A program made the position numbers and the translations under genes. From Phytoseiulus persimilis (lineage: Eukaryota > Arthropoda > Arachnida > Mesostigmata > Phytoseiidae), in contig CM075101.1 of the NCBI GenBank assembly GCA_037576195.1, positions 2,170,001 to 2,234,000 on the forward strand: a DNA stretch of 64,000 nucleotides, given 5' to 3'. This document shows, in pieces, positions 25,701-37,893 of this stretch. The stretch's first letter is position 1. Every line of letters starts with the position of its first letter. The notes under the pieces were generated by a model. That model did no database searches and had not been told where the DNA came from. It was given only the letters and a program-made list of their open reading frames with translations.

Positions 25701-26504
25701 CTATCGAAAGCATACGAAAAGTGATGTTGGAGATGATGAGTCATCATGGCCCCCGAATTCAACCTTCGTGCTCGTTATCCAGACTCCCCGATCGCGTATA
25801 TGGCGTTGATTGGATTTTTCAGTGCCCGATTGCCCTGTCATTTCCAATGAGCGAGTCCTGCCACTCAAATGAGGCGCGCACCGTTCCTGCAGCGAACGGA
25901 GGAATGAAATGAAGCTTGAGTCACGCGATTCCCGGAATGTTCGACGGAAGATGGCAGCACACCTCTGGTGTCTCGAACCAAATGAGAGTTGTTCCGAACA
26001 ATGGCGGTGCAATTTAGTCATCCAGTTCAAGGATAGATCCCGATCTCCTTCCGTTCGATAATGGAACAGTGAAAGGATGTTGGACAAGCTCCTCCCATAA
26101 AAAGGCTCAGATCTCGTCATTTTCTCCCAGTCGACGTCGTATTCGATGACCTTCCTCGAATCGTTGCCGTATCCGACACCGAAGCTGACCGACGCAGCCT
26201 GGAGCAAGATAATCGTGGAGTCCCCGACTCTCGAAAGAGTTTGTTGGAGAAAATCGTTTCCTTCACAAAATCCGTTGTTTCTCATCGACTTCAAGAAGCG
26301 AGAAGTCGACAGTATTTTCGAACTCTTTCTTCTCGCACTAGCAGAGAGATCAACGGTCAAACTTTCATGCTCATAAAAGAGGCAAACGACGGGAGCGGAT
26401 GAAACCCTGTCCCGCTCAAGCAATGTGCTGGAATCAGGCTCGGAGTGGTGGCTTCTTCGGTGTTTGACCTCGCGGAACTCTGCGGACAGCCAAATCCAGT
26501 CCAT
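25701..26504 (-). CDS. Hypothetical protein, 267 codons, single open frame
   Basis: This is the longest uninterrupted frame in the window, starting with ATG (MDWIWLSAEF) and running to TAG. At this base composition a frame this long is unlikely by chance, and the composition is mixed rather than low-complexity, with no repeats. I recognise no domain, signal peptide or membrane segment. Caution: the plus strand also has a coding-looking stretch here, from a plausible acceptor (TTTTCTCCCAG, ending at 26,130) to a stop at 26,402, containing DDLPRIVAVSDTEADRRS and a helical Lys/Arg/Glu-rich segment. Only one of the two is likely to be real. The region would then be either a minus-strand single-exon gene or an exon of a plus-strand gene. 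Confidence 0.3.
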   Translation of the reverse strand: MDWIWLSAEFREVKHRRSHHSEPDSSTLLERDRVSSAPVVCLFYEHESLTVDLSASARRKSSKILSTSRFLKSMRNNGFCEGNDFLQQTLSRVGDSTIILLQAASVSFGVGYGNDSRKVIEYDVDWEKMTRSEPFYGRSLSNILSLFHYRTEGDRDLSLNWMTKLHRHCSEQLSFGSRHQRCAAIFRRTFRESRDSSFISFLRSLQERCAPHLSGRTRSLEMTGQSGTEKSNQRHIRDRGVWITSTKVEFGGHDDSSSPTSLFVCFR

Positions 26505-27894
26505 GCCTTGTTTTGTTGTTCCGTATAACGATTCGCGAAACGTGTTCTGTCAATGCCTTAAGAACAAGCCAAACACATACTCCACGCCGAGAGCATGTGA
26601 CATTCATGGGTCTTCCGCGAACAGGTCTGGCAGATTCGAGAATGAGTCTTTTTCCCCAGCCTGGACCGCCTGAGAGGTCGCTCGATTTGAGCTTTCTCAG
26701 TTTCACGGTTCCCTAACGAGGGAAACTCTCGAGTTCCATCCCGACTCGTGAGCGGCCCTGTTGATCATCTTCAACGATCAGAATTGTCTTCCGGTTATTT
26801 TGCGGGAGGGCGTCAGCGAGTTATCTTCCGGCGCGCAGCGTACAGCCTTCTTTCAGAAAGCAAAGAGCCCGTCTTCCGTTCCGTTTGGAGTCGAGTTTGG
26901 ACGAGTGCACTATAGCTACTCGTTCAACAACCCTCAAGAACAATGAGAATCTCGAGCTTCAAGCGTAATCGCAGCATCCCCCGCGTATCAAACAGGATTC
27001 ATCTCCACACTGTTACTCTCACGGGAGCGCGTCAACTGGGCCGCGGCGTCAACTTCGGAGCGGACCGGCAGGCAGCGGACTTGAAGCGGGTAGGGAGATT
27101 GGGTGAGGTCAGGGCTCGGGCGAGCGAGCGGAGCGATGCGAGCAGATCGACAGCCAGCGTACTCGAAATCGTGCGGGGGAATTCGGTGAGCTCAGGTTAA
27201 GGCCCCTGTTGCCCCGTGACCCGGTTGACGCCATGGCCCATTTGATGGGTACCCTACTCTCACTGCGAAGCATCCGGATGTTTCACCACGGGTTATTCAA
27301 AGAGGCTTCGAGAATCGATTGAGTGTGTCTGTAGATGTGCTGATTTGGAGATCCAGGAGTTTCTCATTGAAACCTCGCGGTCAGAGTCCGCATTGCGTCA
27401 GCGGGTCGAACGCAGGACCCAATGAAGGCCTACCTGTTTGAGAACAGGATTTACACGGGTTCCAGCGAACGTGAACCTCGACCTGACCTACCGGTAGGGC
27501 TCCATGCGAACTTCCTTCCTCGAGTCCTCGTAGAATCCAGGAAAGAAATGAGCATAATTCCGGAGACATTGGACCCGGAGGTAAACTTGACACTGTTGTC
27601 GACAATCGTCGTCCATTGATATGACACATCAATGCGTCCAGGATTCGACATTTCTCCAGACTGCATCGCGGGGTAACGGTCCGCATCGAGGAGTCATAGG
27701 TTTAGGAATAATTATGCATGGCCATCAAAGAAGTACATTTCGGCGAAGTATGAACTATCGCAATTAGCAGCGGAAGGGAGAACCGGCTCTCGTATCTCAG
27801 TTGAACTAGTCGTGCCCGTTAGTGTTATCCGTTCGCGGCGAAACGTCGAGCGTGACAGCTCCGAGGAACCAATGCCGGAGCATCTATCCGTAGC
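26505..27894. other. Unassigned spacer
   Basis: Several short open frames exist on both strands near 26.5-27.2 kb, some with plausible amino-acid composition, but I found no consistent set of splice sites or domain. No repeat stands out. Confidence 0.35.
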
Positions 27895-28692
27895 GTGAAC
27901 CAGTCGCACTGTAACACACTGGGTACTCCAGGAATGACAGTCTGCAAGGAAGGCCGCGAAAAAAATTTCACACCTCATGGAGCAGCTGCCAGAGAAAAGT
28001 CCACCCATAGATCCAGATTGCTTGCGCGCTCGGCGCCAAGGAGAAAACTTATTCCGGACCGTAAGCAATTGGAGTCGTTGTGGCCTCTGCAGTGTTGCAC
28101 ACCGAAACACGCAGCACGTCAGGTTGTGACAACGTGGTCTGACGGCAACGCCCTCGCCGACCCACCAACCGCCCATCTCCAGTGCCCATCCTTTCCACAA
28201 GTGCCCTCCTCTTTCCGCCACAAGCTTTTCTCTTCCCTTCTCCATACGAGAACCCTCCCTCTCTCCTCGTCTCTACATCCTCTCGTCCCGAACCAAGGTC
28301 CCTGTTCCGACATTATCACCAGCAGCCTACAAACACGACGAAGTACAATGTCTACAACACGGGCCCAGGTTCTCGCTCGCTTCGTTACTCGCGAACTCGC
28401 CGACGGGCGAGCGAAACTCAGTCATTCCCAAACGAGTACGTGCGAGCGTGCATGTCCTCGCATCTTTCGACAACATCCTGGGCAAACGGAGCACGTCGGG
28501 GCTGGCGGCCGCCGGTGTGACGACTGGAGAGTGCAAGAGAGGAGGGCGACTGGCGCCAAAACGAGATTTTCAATCTGGTGGATTCCTTGCTTCGAGCAAA
28601 CATTTTCGTTTCTCCCGTTTCCTATCGAGGTATTCGCGACCGTTCTTGAGTATTCGATAGCCCGTGTCTCACATGGTTTGAAGAATCAATAG
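27895..28692 (+). other. Long open frame of uncertain status (265 codons)
   Basis: The plus strand is open for 265 codons (first ATG near 27,931). All three plus frames are largely open around 28,180-28,520, where the sequence is pyrimidine-rich, and a 177-codon cysteine-containing frame covers 27,712-28,245 on the minus strand. That pattern points to stop-poor composition rather than selection on one frame. No domain is recognised. Confidence 0.15.
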
Positions 28693-30336
28693 ATGGCGGA
28701 TGATTGGAGGTACTTTTCAACTGGCTCTGATCCGTGAAGACCGACTATGTTCACAATCGTTGAGATATTCTCAAGCGGCGGGGGATGACTGTGGGTCACG
28801 AGCGATTCCTCCACCAATTGGCCACTCAGTAGTACTGATCGCTGTGGGTGTGAGACGATCTACCTAAACTGCTCCCCAGAATTTCCATCTCGTGTACGTT
28901 GCTAGCCGTGGATGACCCCTCCGCTCCATGAGCAGGCGGGCTTCGCATACATTGACCACCGTCTTTTGCGGAAAGGGTTTTTTGATAAGCCCACTCCGAT
29001 CGACAGACTGACGGGTCAATCGGTGCACAAATGCACTCGCTGTGGCGACAAACATTCGTTCTACGTACGCATCCCGTGGCGCAATTCTCTCTCTCTCAAT
29101 CTGACGTCACGGGTATTTCGAAACTTTCGAACTCCCTTACGTTGCTCCAAGGACAGTCTCTGCGCAACTCTTGCATCTTGACCCCAATAGTTGTTGAACT
29201 TGTGCTCGATTGGAAGAAGGAATGCATCAGTTCATCAAAGTCCGGAGAGGACCGGGAGGGAGCGTATTGATATAGCGCGGGTGTTCGTCCCGAGCTCAGA
29301 CCGATAAGGAGCGAGGAACGCATTCGAAAGATGCGCCCCAGTTTTTCGCCAGCGTCGCATCCAGGGTAAGACTGATCACAAAACACTACGAAGGAATCGA
29401 GTTCCATATGAATGATTCAGACGAGGGCGATACTCGGAGGAGTATTGCTGTACTATCATCACGAGCTTCTTACACTATTGATCATCAGAGCCTGAGATAT
29501 CAGATTATCTTTCGAAGTTATTCCATCAATCACCCGGGACTGATCGATCGCAATGAGATAATTACGGAAAAATGCCTCAGCTTCCGGGCTCTGTTATTCA
29601 CAGAGAACATCAGAGAATACGACACCGAGCAACAACAGCCGCCGTGTCACGATGCCTGCGCATGGCTGAAATACGTACATGTTGGGAACGATCTTCATGA
29701 GGAAGCTGCGGTCTCATCCATGAGTGTTTCTACGCAGCCGTTCCACGAAGCATATGAGCGTAGAAGATAGGTGCAACCTTTTTTCATAATGAGGGGATCG
29801 ACATGAATAGAAGCAGATCCGGGCTATCCGGGCTGAAGTCCTGCCTTTGCGTCGCGAACGGCTGGTTGGCGATCAGGTCCCATTATCAACCATGAACCAA
29901 ACGAGTTACTGGCACGGCTGTAGCTCTTGAACTCAATACTGATCCGTCGTTCAATCACCCCCGTACCCGTCATGCGAAACACTCCAAACTGAACATGGCT
30001 GTCGGAGTGAGGAAAAAGTAACTCTCTGAATACCTTCGGGGACGTCATCATTCATCAGTAGGAGTCGCAGCAGTGTACTTCATCGCATGAAGCGTTCGAG
30101 AAGAGAATGAGATAATATCCGAAATATCGGACTAACAGAACGAATCGATAACGAATGGTGCCACTCAGAGGAAGTGCATTCAGGCTCACAATGGAGAGGC
30201 AGCCAGCAGACCAGACCGGTCGAGCCACTGAACCAAGCAGGCAGTCAGCTAGCATACAGCTCCATCTGTTCTCCAGCATAACCATGACTCGAAGCACATC
30301 GCATGCTCCCTCGGATCTTCCGGGCCTGGTGAGCGT
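28693..30336. other. Unassigned spacer
   Basis: The only item of note is an ATG-started 120-codon plus frame at 29,408-29,770 with ordinary composition and no recognised domain, which is within chance length. Nothing else is visible. Confidence 0.35.
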
Positions 30337-30876
30337 TCAACCAACCGACCAACCATTCGAACCACCGACGGCCGTCCAACCTACCATTCGAGCAGCAGTT
30401 TCTCCACAAAAAGGCTTGCGTCGGGGAGAGGTTGTACAGCTTCTCATCTTGGAGTCGAATGTGCCGCTACAATAGCGGATCTTCTCGTACAGCGTCGAGA
30501 AACCCCGCAATTGAGCTCCTCCGCAAAGATTCGAAACAGAGACCACAGAAAGCGGTACGAAGTCATGCAGAATTGAGAGGAGACGAGGTCGCGCACATTC
30601 CAAGGATGTTGGAGGAAGATGGTCGTCCACACCAGAGTACTGTGGAGCGTCATCTGAGGAACCCTGCTGCTTCGTTAAAATCCAGCTCATGAGTCCTCCT
30701 CTCGCAGCATTCTTGACGAAATCTTCGACACAATGCTTCTTTGGGAGAAGACTTGGAGACATTTCGCGGCAGTTTTCTCGTTCCGAGCGCTCATTGTCGA
30801 CCAGATTGCCTGAACTGGAATCCGACCTGGGAGCTTGATGAGCTCGCGTGGTGTCTAGCTCCAAGTGGGGATCCAA
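30337..30876 (-). other. Candidate coding frame (179 codons, no recognised domain)
   Basis: The frame has mixed composition and a coding-like codon pattern (SLLPKKHCVEDFVKN, then LLSILHDFVPLSVVSV). It lacks an ATG at its upstream edge; the first ATG is about 40 codons in, so it would be an internal or terminal exon, or start internally. Its end runs into a GGTT/CGGT repeat-like tract, so the last few residues are suspect. The length is near the chance limit for the window. Confidence 0.2.
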
Positions 30877-33800
30877 ATCAATTTCCGTCCCTCGAGTTCA
30901 TCGAGCTTGAGAAATCGTTGTATATGAGACAAGGCGATCGAACACAGATGCTTGACTGATTCCTAGCTGTTCGGTCCCGGGAAAAATAAATGGACTCGCA
31001 ACTCCAGGACAGGACAGATATACGAGAGAAATGCCCGACCACCCTCCATCACTATCATTGACGAATCGCCACTCCTTAGTAGAAACATTCGGATGAGTAT
31101 TGTGAGCACTGTACATTATGTGGATATACCGACAATGATATCGCACATTTCTTCCCGCAACTCCGATGAGAATCGGTGCAGTAGATATTCACGGTGAACA
31201 GACACATCAGCCCATGTGACACGTTGACAAATACTCCTCGACGATCTCCTCGAGGCTGCGAACACGATTTTTGTGCTGCGCTGCGAATAACCAAGCCGTC
31301 TTTCTTGGAGATCAGCAACGACTCGGGAAGCTAGACGGACCGACGAGTCGAGAATCAAGCTGAAGAGCAGTCGCGCTCCGGAGGTATGTCTTTAGGGTGG
31401 AAATCGGTCACGTTCGCAGAGTCCTCTGGGAACGATGGGCCCCGAAAAGGAGTGACAGCTGATCTCACCACTATCACTGCCCCCGTCGGTGCCACGCTTC
31501 AGCGATATGTGGTGTGGGAGAGGAATCGCTGTCAGCTCGCTTCTATCTCTTCCGTTTGGAACGGGCAATTTCTTGACCGAGATACCTAAGTTCGTGATTG
31601 CACAAAGGAGCAGATTGCCGATTCGAGTCAGCATCGACAACTGGAAAACGGGAGGCTCGGTTCGAATATTCACGAATATGAAGCGCTCACATCGAGGTAC
31701 TCATGCTCGGGATCGATGTAGCTCAAACAGAAATATGCCTGGAAGAGATACAGATTATTGAAACCTATCGCCTCTGATCAGAGAGTCACAAGAGGGGCTC
31801 ACGTTCATGGTATTCATGTTTGTGGCGAATGGCGTCGGATGACTGGTGGTCGATCTATGATTGGTAGGACTTACGAGGATTGCTTCCAGGCGAATCCGAC
31901 GCTATACGTGAACTTCAAGGCAGGGCCTAACTCCTTCGGGCAGCCGTGGCCAATCACGCTATGGGAGCGTTCTCTCCCTTTCTCTCTCCCTTTCTCACTC
32001 TGACCCAAGGGAAGCATCGTTCGGAGTACGAGGATTTCGGGGCGAGGGGAGGGAGATCAGAAGCAAAATCAGAGCAGAACCGCGCGACTCTTTAATGATT
32101 TTCCGTTTCCTACTTCCTGTACAAAGCGGAAGGCACTCCGCTGTCAGTGTTCCCTGGCCCTGTTATTCATTTCAGTCCACTGCTCAGATACGGCGCTAGA
32201 TACCGCCGCGCTCTTTCAGAACAAACTCGTCGTTAGCGGTCTCCAAGAGCCTGGGGGAGTGATGTTCGACAATGTTGAGTCACAGTTTCCGAAATCGACT
32301 CAGCGTACACCAGCATGAAGTCTCAAGGAGAATGGCATTATCGATTCATTAGAATCTTCCGCCGTGATGCGTCTAGTCTCATTGTCCAAGGTCTCTCGAT
32401 TATGGAAAGTCAGGAAAATTGTTTCTCGATGTTTATCGCCATGATATCGGAGCCGGTGTTCTAGCAATCCAAAGAAAATGTGTGCGAACCCTGCGTCCAA
32501 TGAGAAGCAGCGAGCTTCGACAATTCGCCTCATTGGAATCTTTTTCTCTAGACCTGCCACCATTTTCTTGAATTGCGTGCTGCAATCTAGTTGCTTTCGG
32601 AACCGACATCACGGCTGCCTAAAGGTGCGCGGGTGATGCATCGAGCCCACATGGGATCAATATCACAACTGTTTCAACTTCCCTCGCCACCAGGGCCATA
32701 ACTCATCAACTGGAAAAATCGAAAAGGCAATGGAATGAGATGCCAACTCGATACTCAGTAATCTCAGCCAGCTCAGGACACACTCTCAGTTTTCGAGTCA
32801 AAATCTGGGCGTTGTGAGGAAGATGCCAGAATGATCGGATGTATTCCCCCCGCGCACTTCAAATCTCCATTCGGAGCAATATAATCATGCATTCAATGTT
32901 CTTCTGCTCTTTCTTTCTCACTATTAAGCAAGAGCGCGGCGCAAGTTCCTCACGATAATATTCCTCTCGATTATGACTCAAGGATGATGGTTTGGCCCGT
33001 ATACACAGCGCGGGGCATCGGCACAGATCGTCAGGAGGATGAATTCATTCGTCTGTTCAACTTCGCAACGCAGAGAATCTGGAGCTGAAAAGTCTCGCGT
33101 TTGGAAAACGCTGAATTATCCTGTTCCGGTAGCTTGGTGGCTCCCCTTCCTCATCGATTACCGATCCAGCTCGACGTCAGATATCTATCGGAAACGAAAC
33201 ATTTCGAGCATAATTCTCGAATCTCATACCTTCTTCTAAACTAAACTCGCAAAGATGACTTTAGGTCACGAACGCTGAATGCGAGTATTCATCACGCGTT
33301 CGGTTCTTCCAGTTGTTCTGATGACACCCTCCACACCGAACTACATTCCGTGCTAGCTCGCCGCGGCTCAAATCGCGTTCGGTTCGGGAACCGTATGTAA
33401 AGAAGGCCTCGTCTCCGGAAGAGAAGGAAACTCGCGCAAGCTTGAATGCAACGCCAGAATAGCGCCAGGATAGGCGTAGAACCGGAATCCCCGGAATGGG
33501 ATTGAGATTGAGGGCTGCGACCGATGTATCTTAGGACAACTTAGGACAAGCTTCCCTAAGAGTCGCTGAATTCCATGATTCCAGATCCCATATAATGAAG
33601 TTGGTTCGACGACCCACTGCACGTCGCGCGACGAAGAGACTTCGGGTTGAGCTGTTCAAAGCTTTCAGACAATTTAGGAAAATTTTCAGAGGAAATTCTC
33701 GGTACGTTGTCTTGTCATCTTCCAGGCACTCCCTTCGAGATTCTGAGTTTACGCATCAACAGCATTGAAAACAATGATCTACCAAGATCTCGTAATCAAT

Positions 33801-35999
33801 AGACGCATGAGGTTGCTTCAGCATCCCTCGAGTTCGAGTTCCTCCAAGTTGGGGCTCTCGAGTGATTCGTCGCAAGTCAAAGGGTTCTAGTCTGAGCTGG
33901 AAACTAACAGGAGCACCACCTTGTTACTTGTTCGCCAATTGCTGCTGATTCGGCCGCTCTGATAACAGACGGGCTGACTCGTGAATTGATGCATTGATAG
34001 GCAACCATAAGGAGCTCTTGGCAAGCTGTGCCGGGTATCAAGGCTGATGGCAGACGGGGCAACTGGTCGAACCTACGCCTCGAGTTCAAGGCAAACTCTA
34101 CACCACGATAACGCGAAATGGCAATTTGAAAAGCGTGACACCCCGATGGCCCGAGGACCGTACCATAGCTATGTCGCCGTAGATATTTCCTCCGTCACGT
34201 AAATGCTCGTTCGCGACGAGCTCATTTGTATCGATGCTTCAGCCGTGTTATTTATTTGAGCGAAGATCCAGACGAAGCACTTCTGAGCAACGAGGATCGA
34301 TAGTGTACGCGTATTGGTGGACGCTGCTACCCTCGGTCCAGACTAAGCGGCGTCACTGAACTCCTGTCAAGAGCTCTGCTTCAAGAATCGGGACCCACAG
34401 CTTGCCGCTCCGAAAAATGTCTGATGGGACATCGAGGGACGACATGTTGCCACCCAAGCAATCCAGAGGTTCCGATTCGATGGTTTGACATCTTTGGATG
34501 TTCTCCAGGGGTGCGCTGCCCAAAACAGAGGCCGGAGTTCCAGCGACTCGTCTGGCTCTTGGTTTCGGATGAAACACGGTTCTCTCGTTCGCTTGTGCGG
34601 CAGCCAGCCAGCCAGTCAGTTTGTCTGTCTGACCGTCTTTTACACAAGCCACACACGAGGTGACTCGGCAAGTTTTCCTCAGTTTCTCCAATCCACTATC
34701 CTGTTCGAGACATGCGATATGGCATGTCGGAGCGTAATATGTCACATATCAAATCAGTGCAACTCATTGCTTATGGAGCGTCACACAGAAAGGCGCGGGG
34801 CTGAGGATGTGGCTGCTCTGGCTGTTGTCGGGTCATTACAACAAAAGGTCGGAGAAGGAAAAGACACGGCTTCCCAGCGCAGCATACGAAGAAAACACTC
34901 GCAAGTTGGCTGTATAGGCATCGGAAGAGGTAAATGGTACGAAAATGACGAACGAAAATGTTCTTGTTCATCGCCCAGCGTCAAAGACACGCCCGATGCG
35001 ATCTCCTTGTGGTCCATACGGAACGATTCGGCCACATCGGGATACATTCCCGCGCCCGCCACGAGTTGATAAGATAGCGGCGGCTGAACCGGGGTCAGCA
35101 TCGTCTGTTTGAAGATTGCTAGGATTTCGAGCCCTCAACAACACGCGAGGTGATGAAGCGCCAAGTGAGCTTCGAGGCTCATCATCGCCGGTACTAAATG
35201 AGGCTTGCCGTCCAAATCGCTCTCCGTTGCTCGCCGGCTGTGTGATAGCAGCAAAACAGCTCTAGTCTGCGGCTCACTCGACCTGCCCGGTTGCTAATAT
35301 GTCTTGCTGTCTGTAAACGTACGTTCAATCATTACTGTTGTTTCATCCGCAATCCGTCACCTGTTCCCAATCACTGGATCCTTATGGACGCATTCAGTGA
35401 AACAACGCAGTCAGACCGCTAGCACAGAGTTGGAGTCTCCTCCTTCATCTTCACATATGAGCCTTGCTGACACAAGAGGCGTCTGTCGACGCGATGTCAA
35501 CCTGCAAAACACGAACACCCTTCACTTCCGCGCGGTCATTCCTTCTCTCCGAACTCGAGGCGTGGGAAAGCTAGGGATCGAAGATGTCATGGCTCGAGTG
35601 CTTCCGACGCTGTTTTCCCAGCTAATTGCTATCACGTTGCGCCACGGGTTTCAACTCCAGCAGAACTCCTGAAACAAGTGGTGGGGCTCTATCCGTGGGC
35701 GCTGCCGGCGAGCTCTTCAGAGTGTTTTATTGGTGCAACAACATTGTTTGCGAGCCGGAATTCCTCAGGAGCTAGCTGAGATTTCTCCCCACTTGGCTAG
35801 ATGATAGTGGTCATCGACGGAATGGCATCATCACCACAAATTTAAAACCCGTCGTCAAGCCTATTAGGTGGGAGGAGCTGGTTGTGCCCTCTCTGATGAA
35901 TTCGTTGCCACCACCATGCTGATATTGTCTGATCGCAGAAGGATCGCCATAGTCCAGAAGAGGACGGTGGACTGGATTTCAGAACGCCAGACGAGAACA
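30877..35999. other. Intergenic spacer upstream of Scr
   Basis: I see no supported gene, RNA gene or mobile element. Short frames on both strands are unremarkable. A frame of 194 codons on the plus strand (34,485-35,069) has no recognised domain and is close to chance length. Confidence 0.4.
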
Positions 36000-36106
36000 T
36001 CGCCGTCTGGTTCGCCTGCTAGCGGTTTGGCGGACAAGGAAGCGGCCAAAAAAATGGATGACATTTTTTAATTCCACACTCACACATGGATGGAGGAGAC
36101 CGCGGC

Positions 36107-36163
36107 CGCTCGGTGCTGCTGTTGGCGGCGATGGTGGCGGCGGCGGCGGCGGCAGCAGCGGTT
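36107..36163. repeat. GGC-rich triplet repeat
   Basis: Imperfect GGC/GCA triplets around GGCGGCGGCGGCGGC lie about 1.5 kb upstream of the Scr start codon. They encode poly-Ala or poly-Gly runs in spurious frames. Confidence 0.7.
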
Positions 36164-36223
36164 CTTGCCAAGCGCGAGATAGATTGGCGTGGAGGGCGAG
36201 GAACGAGAGAGATTCGCTGGCAC

Positions 36224-36333
36224 ATATATACTACATATATATATAACGCCTATATATATATATCTGCATGTATATATGTACAGAGAAGCAGGGTACATAT
36301 ATACATAGAACGACGAGCACATATATATGTATA
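36224..36333. repeat. AT/TATA dinucleotide-rich array
   Basis: Repeated ACATATATAT, TATATATATA and GTATATATGTAC blocks give several short palindromes and an unusually AT-rich patch within the GC-balanced Scr upstream region. A similar patch lies in Scr intron 3. Confidence 0.75.
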
Positions 36334-36480
36334 AGCCCAATCGAGTCCGAGGTAAACAATCCCGCCCACTGTAGCCTCGCTTGCTCGCTGGCTGCTGTAA
36401 GGGCCCGCCTATGTAGAGGGCTCTGATGTCAATGTGCGCATGCGCTCTGCGATCGTCAACGAACCACCGAGGAGCGAGCC

Positions 36481-36570
36481 GCCAGCCAGCCAGCGAGCCA
36501 CCAACCAACCCAACGAACCAACGAAGGAAGAAAGGAAGGCAGGCAGCGAGCCAGCCAGCTAGCCAGGCTT
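36481..36570. repeat. Degenerate period-4 repeat (CAGC/CAAC/GGAA type)
   Basis: Runs of GCCAGCCAGC, CCAACCAACC, GAAGGAAG and GGCAGGCAG succeed one another. This is the first of many similar tracts that continue through the Scr introns. Confidence 0.7.
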
Positions 36571-37637
36571 GACTGCGAAGAGCCGTTCGTTCGCGTTACG
36601 ATCATAGTGTACAGTAAGCAACTCTTAACTAATATCCGTAACGTGCCGGCGGCGGGCAGCCATCACATGGGAACGGAGCACCGCACTACTATCTTCTGGG
36701 TTATACATTGCTACTACCGCTGCTGTCTCTACTACTGTCACCGATTGTTGTGTTGGTCTCCTTCGTCATCTGTTTTATCGTGTGGAAGTGCTCTCTTCGG
36801 ACAACAACATCAGCAGCAGCTTCCACGATCGTCTCAGAGCCAGGCACTGCTGCCTCCGCAACTTCTTTCGCGAAGACAACTGCGGCAACCATCGGCACGA
36901 CTGTCGGTACCAGGCCAACAACAGCGCGCAGAGAAATTACGACAGGATTCAAACACTGCTCATCTTGTCCGTGGAAAAGTTCTAACGCACACAACTGGAA
37001 ACATCGGCCACACGACGACGGCGTCCGCGGGAGGCCGAGCCCCAGCCGGAGAAACATCGGCAATCGGCCATCGATTCCAACACTGGGTCCAAACCATAGC
37101 TAGTAAGTGAAAGAGTGAGCGAACGCATCCCAAACTCGCGGCCATCGTCCCGATCGTCGTCAACTGCATCAACTAGTCCGTACTTCGAACAGGAGCTCCA
37201 AGCTGTGTTTCTCTAGTGAGTCGTGCACGAACTACGCCAAACAATAACAACTGCGAACAGCTGCGACGGCAGTTGCTATCTGAAGTTCAAACAGCTGCCG
37301 GGAGAATCAGCTCCAGTTGAACAACGGACCCCGACGAAGATCGTTGTGAGCAGTTATCAGTGTGTGAGTGCGAGAAACAATACGTGAACACTGGAAAGTC
37401 AAACAGTATCTTGTGAACACTTGATCGACATCATTCGAAATCACTTCGGTATCGTTCTCGTCTTCAGCGACCAGCGGCAATAAACTCATTCCGCCCGGTT
37501 CTTATTTGATCGTCACTCAGAACCAGGATCGACTGAGAAGGTTTCCGAACGGAACCGGACAGTTTCTCTGTCAGAATTCAAGTGTTGCGGCCGACTGCCG
37601 GATTCGTAGCGAGTGTTCTTTATCTTTCAATTTCGTA

Positions 37638-37652
37638 ATGCGCCATGAGTAG
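37638..37652 (+). promoter_or_regulatory. Four-codon upstream ORF overlapping the Scr start codon
   Basis: An ATG seven bases upstream of the Scr ATG reads Met-Arg-His-Glu and then stops at a TAG that overlaps codons 2 and 3 of Scr. Both ATGs have a G at -3. Ribosomes that start here would terminate inside the Scr start region, which could dampen or tune Scr translation. Function is inference. Confidence 0.5.
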
Positions 37653-37893
37653 CTATCAGTTCGTGAACATGTACCCCAACCCCAGTGGGGCCAGGGAGCA
37701 GGCTACCGCAGGCCGTGAACCCACCGGGCCTGAGGGCTACTACCAGTTTTACCAAGCTGGTAACGGGGGTGGCCAAGCGCAATACTATCGAGGACAAGAA
37801 CGGACAGACCCCGATGACGTGACGACGGATACAGAGGATAAAAAATACATCAGTGACAAGTTCTGTGACAAGTTCAGCGACAACAAGTTCCAG
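37645..37893 (+). CDS. Scr: Scr coding exon 1 (residues 1-83)
   Basis: It begins ATGAGTAGCTATCAG (MSSYQFVN) and ends AAGTTCCAG followed by GTGAGG, phase 0. After the N-terminal motif there is a Gly/Gln/Tyr-rich stretch (residues about 28-49) and an acidic segment ([13 protein letters not shown]). The 5' leader upstream contains a short overlapping ORF. Confidence 0.88.

Noticed and set aside
34485..35069. 194-codon plus frame upstream of Scr
   Set aside because: A 130-codon minus frame and other frames overlap it, no domain is seen and it is near the chance length limit.
36607..37110. 167-codon plus frame just upstream of the Scr leader, with overlapping frames of 131 and 120 codons
   Set aside because: Triplet-rich (CAG/CAA/GCN) sequence opens several frames at once; more likely Scr 5' leader or promoter-proximal DNA.
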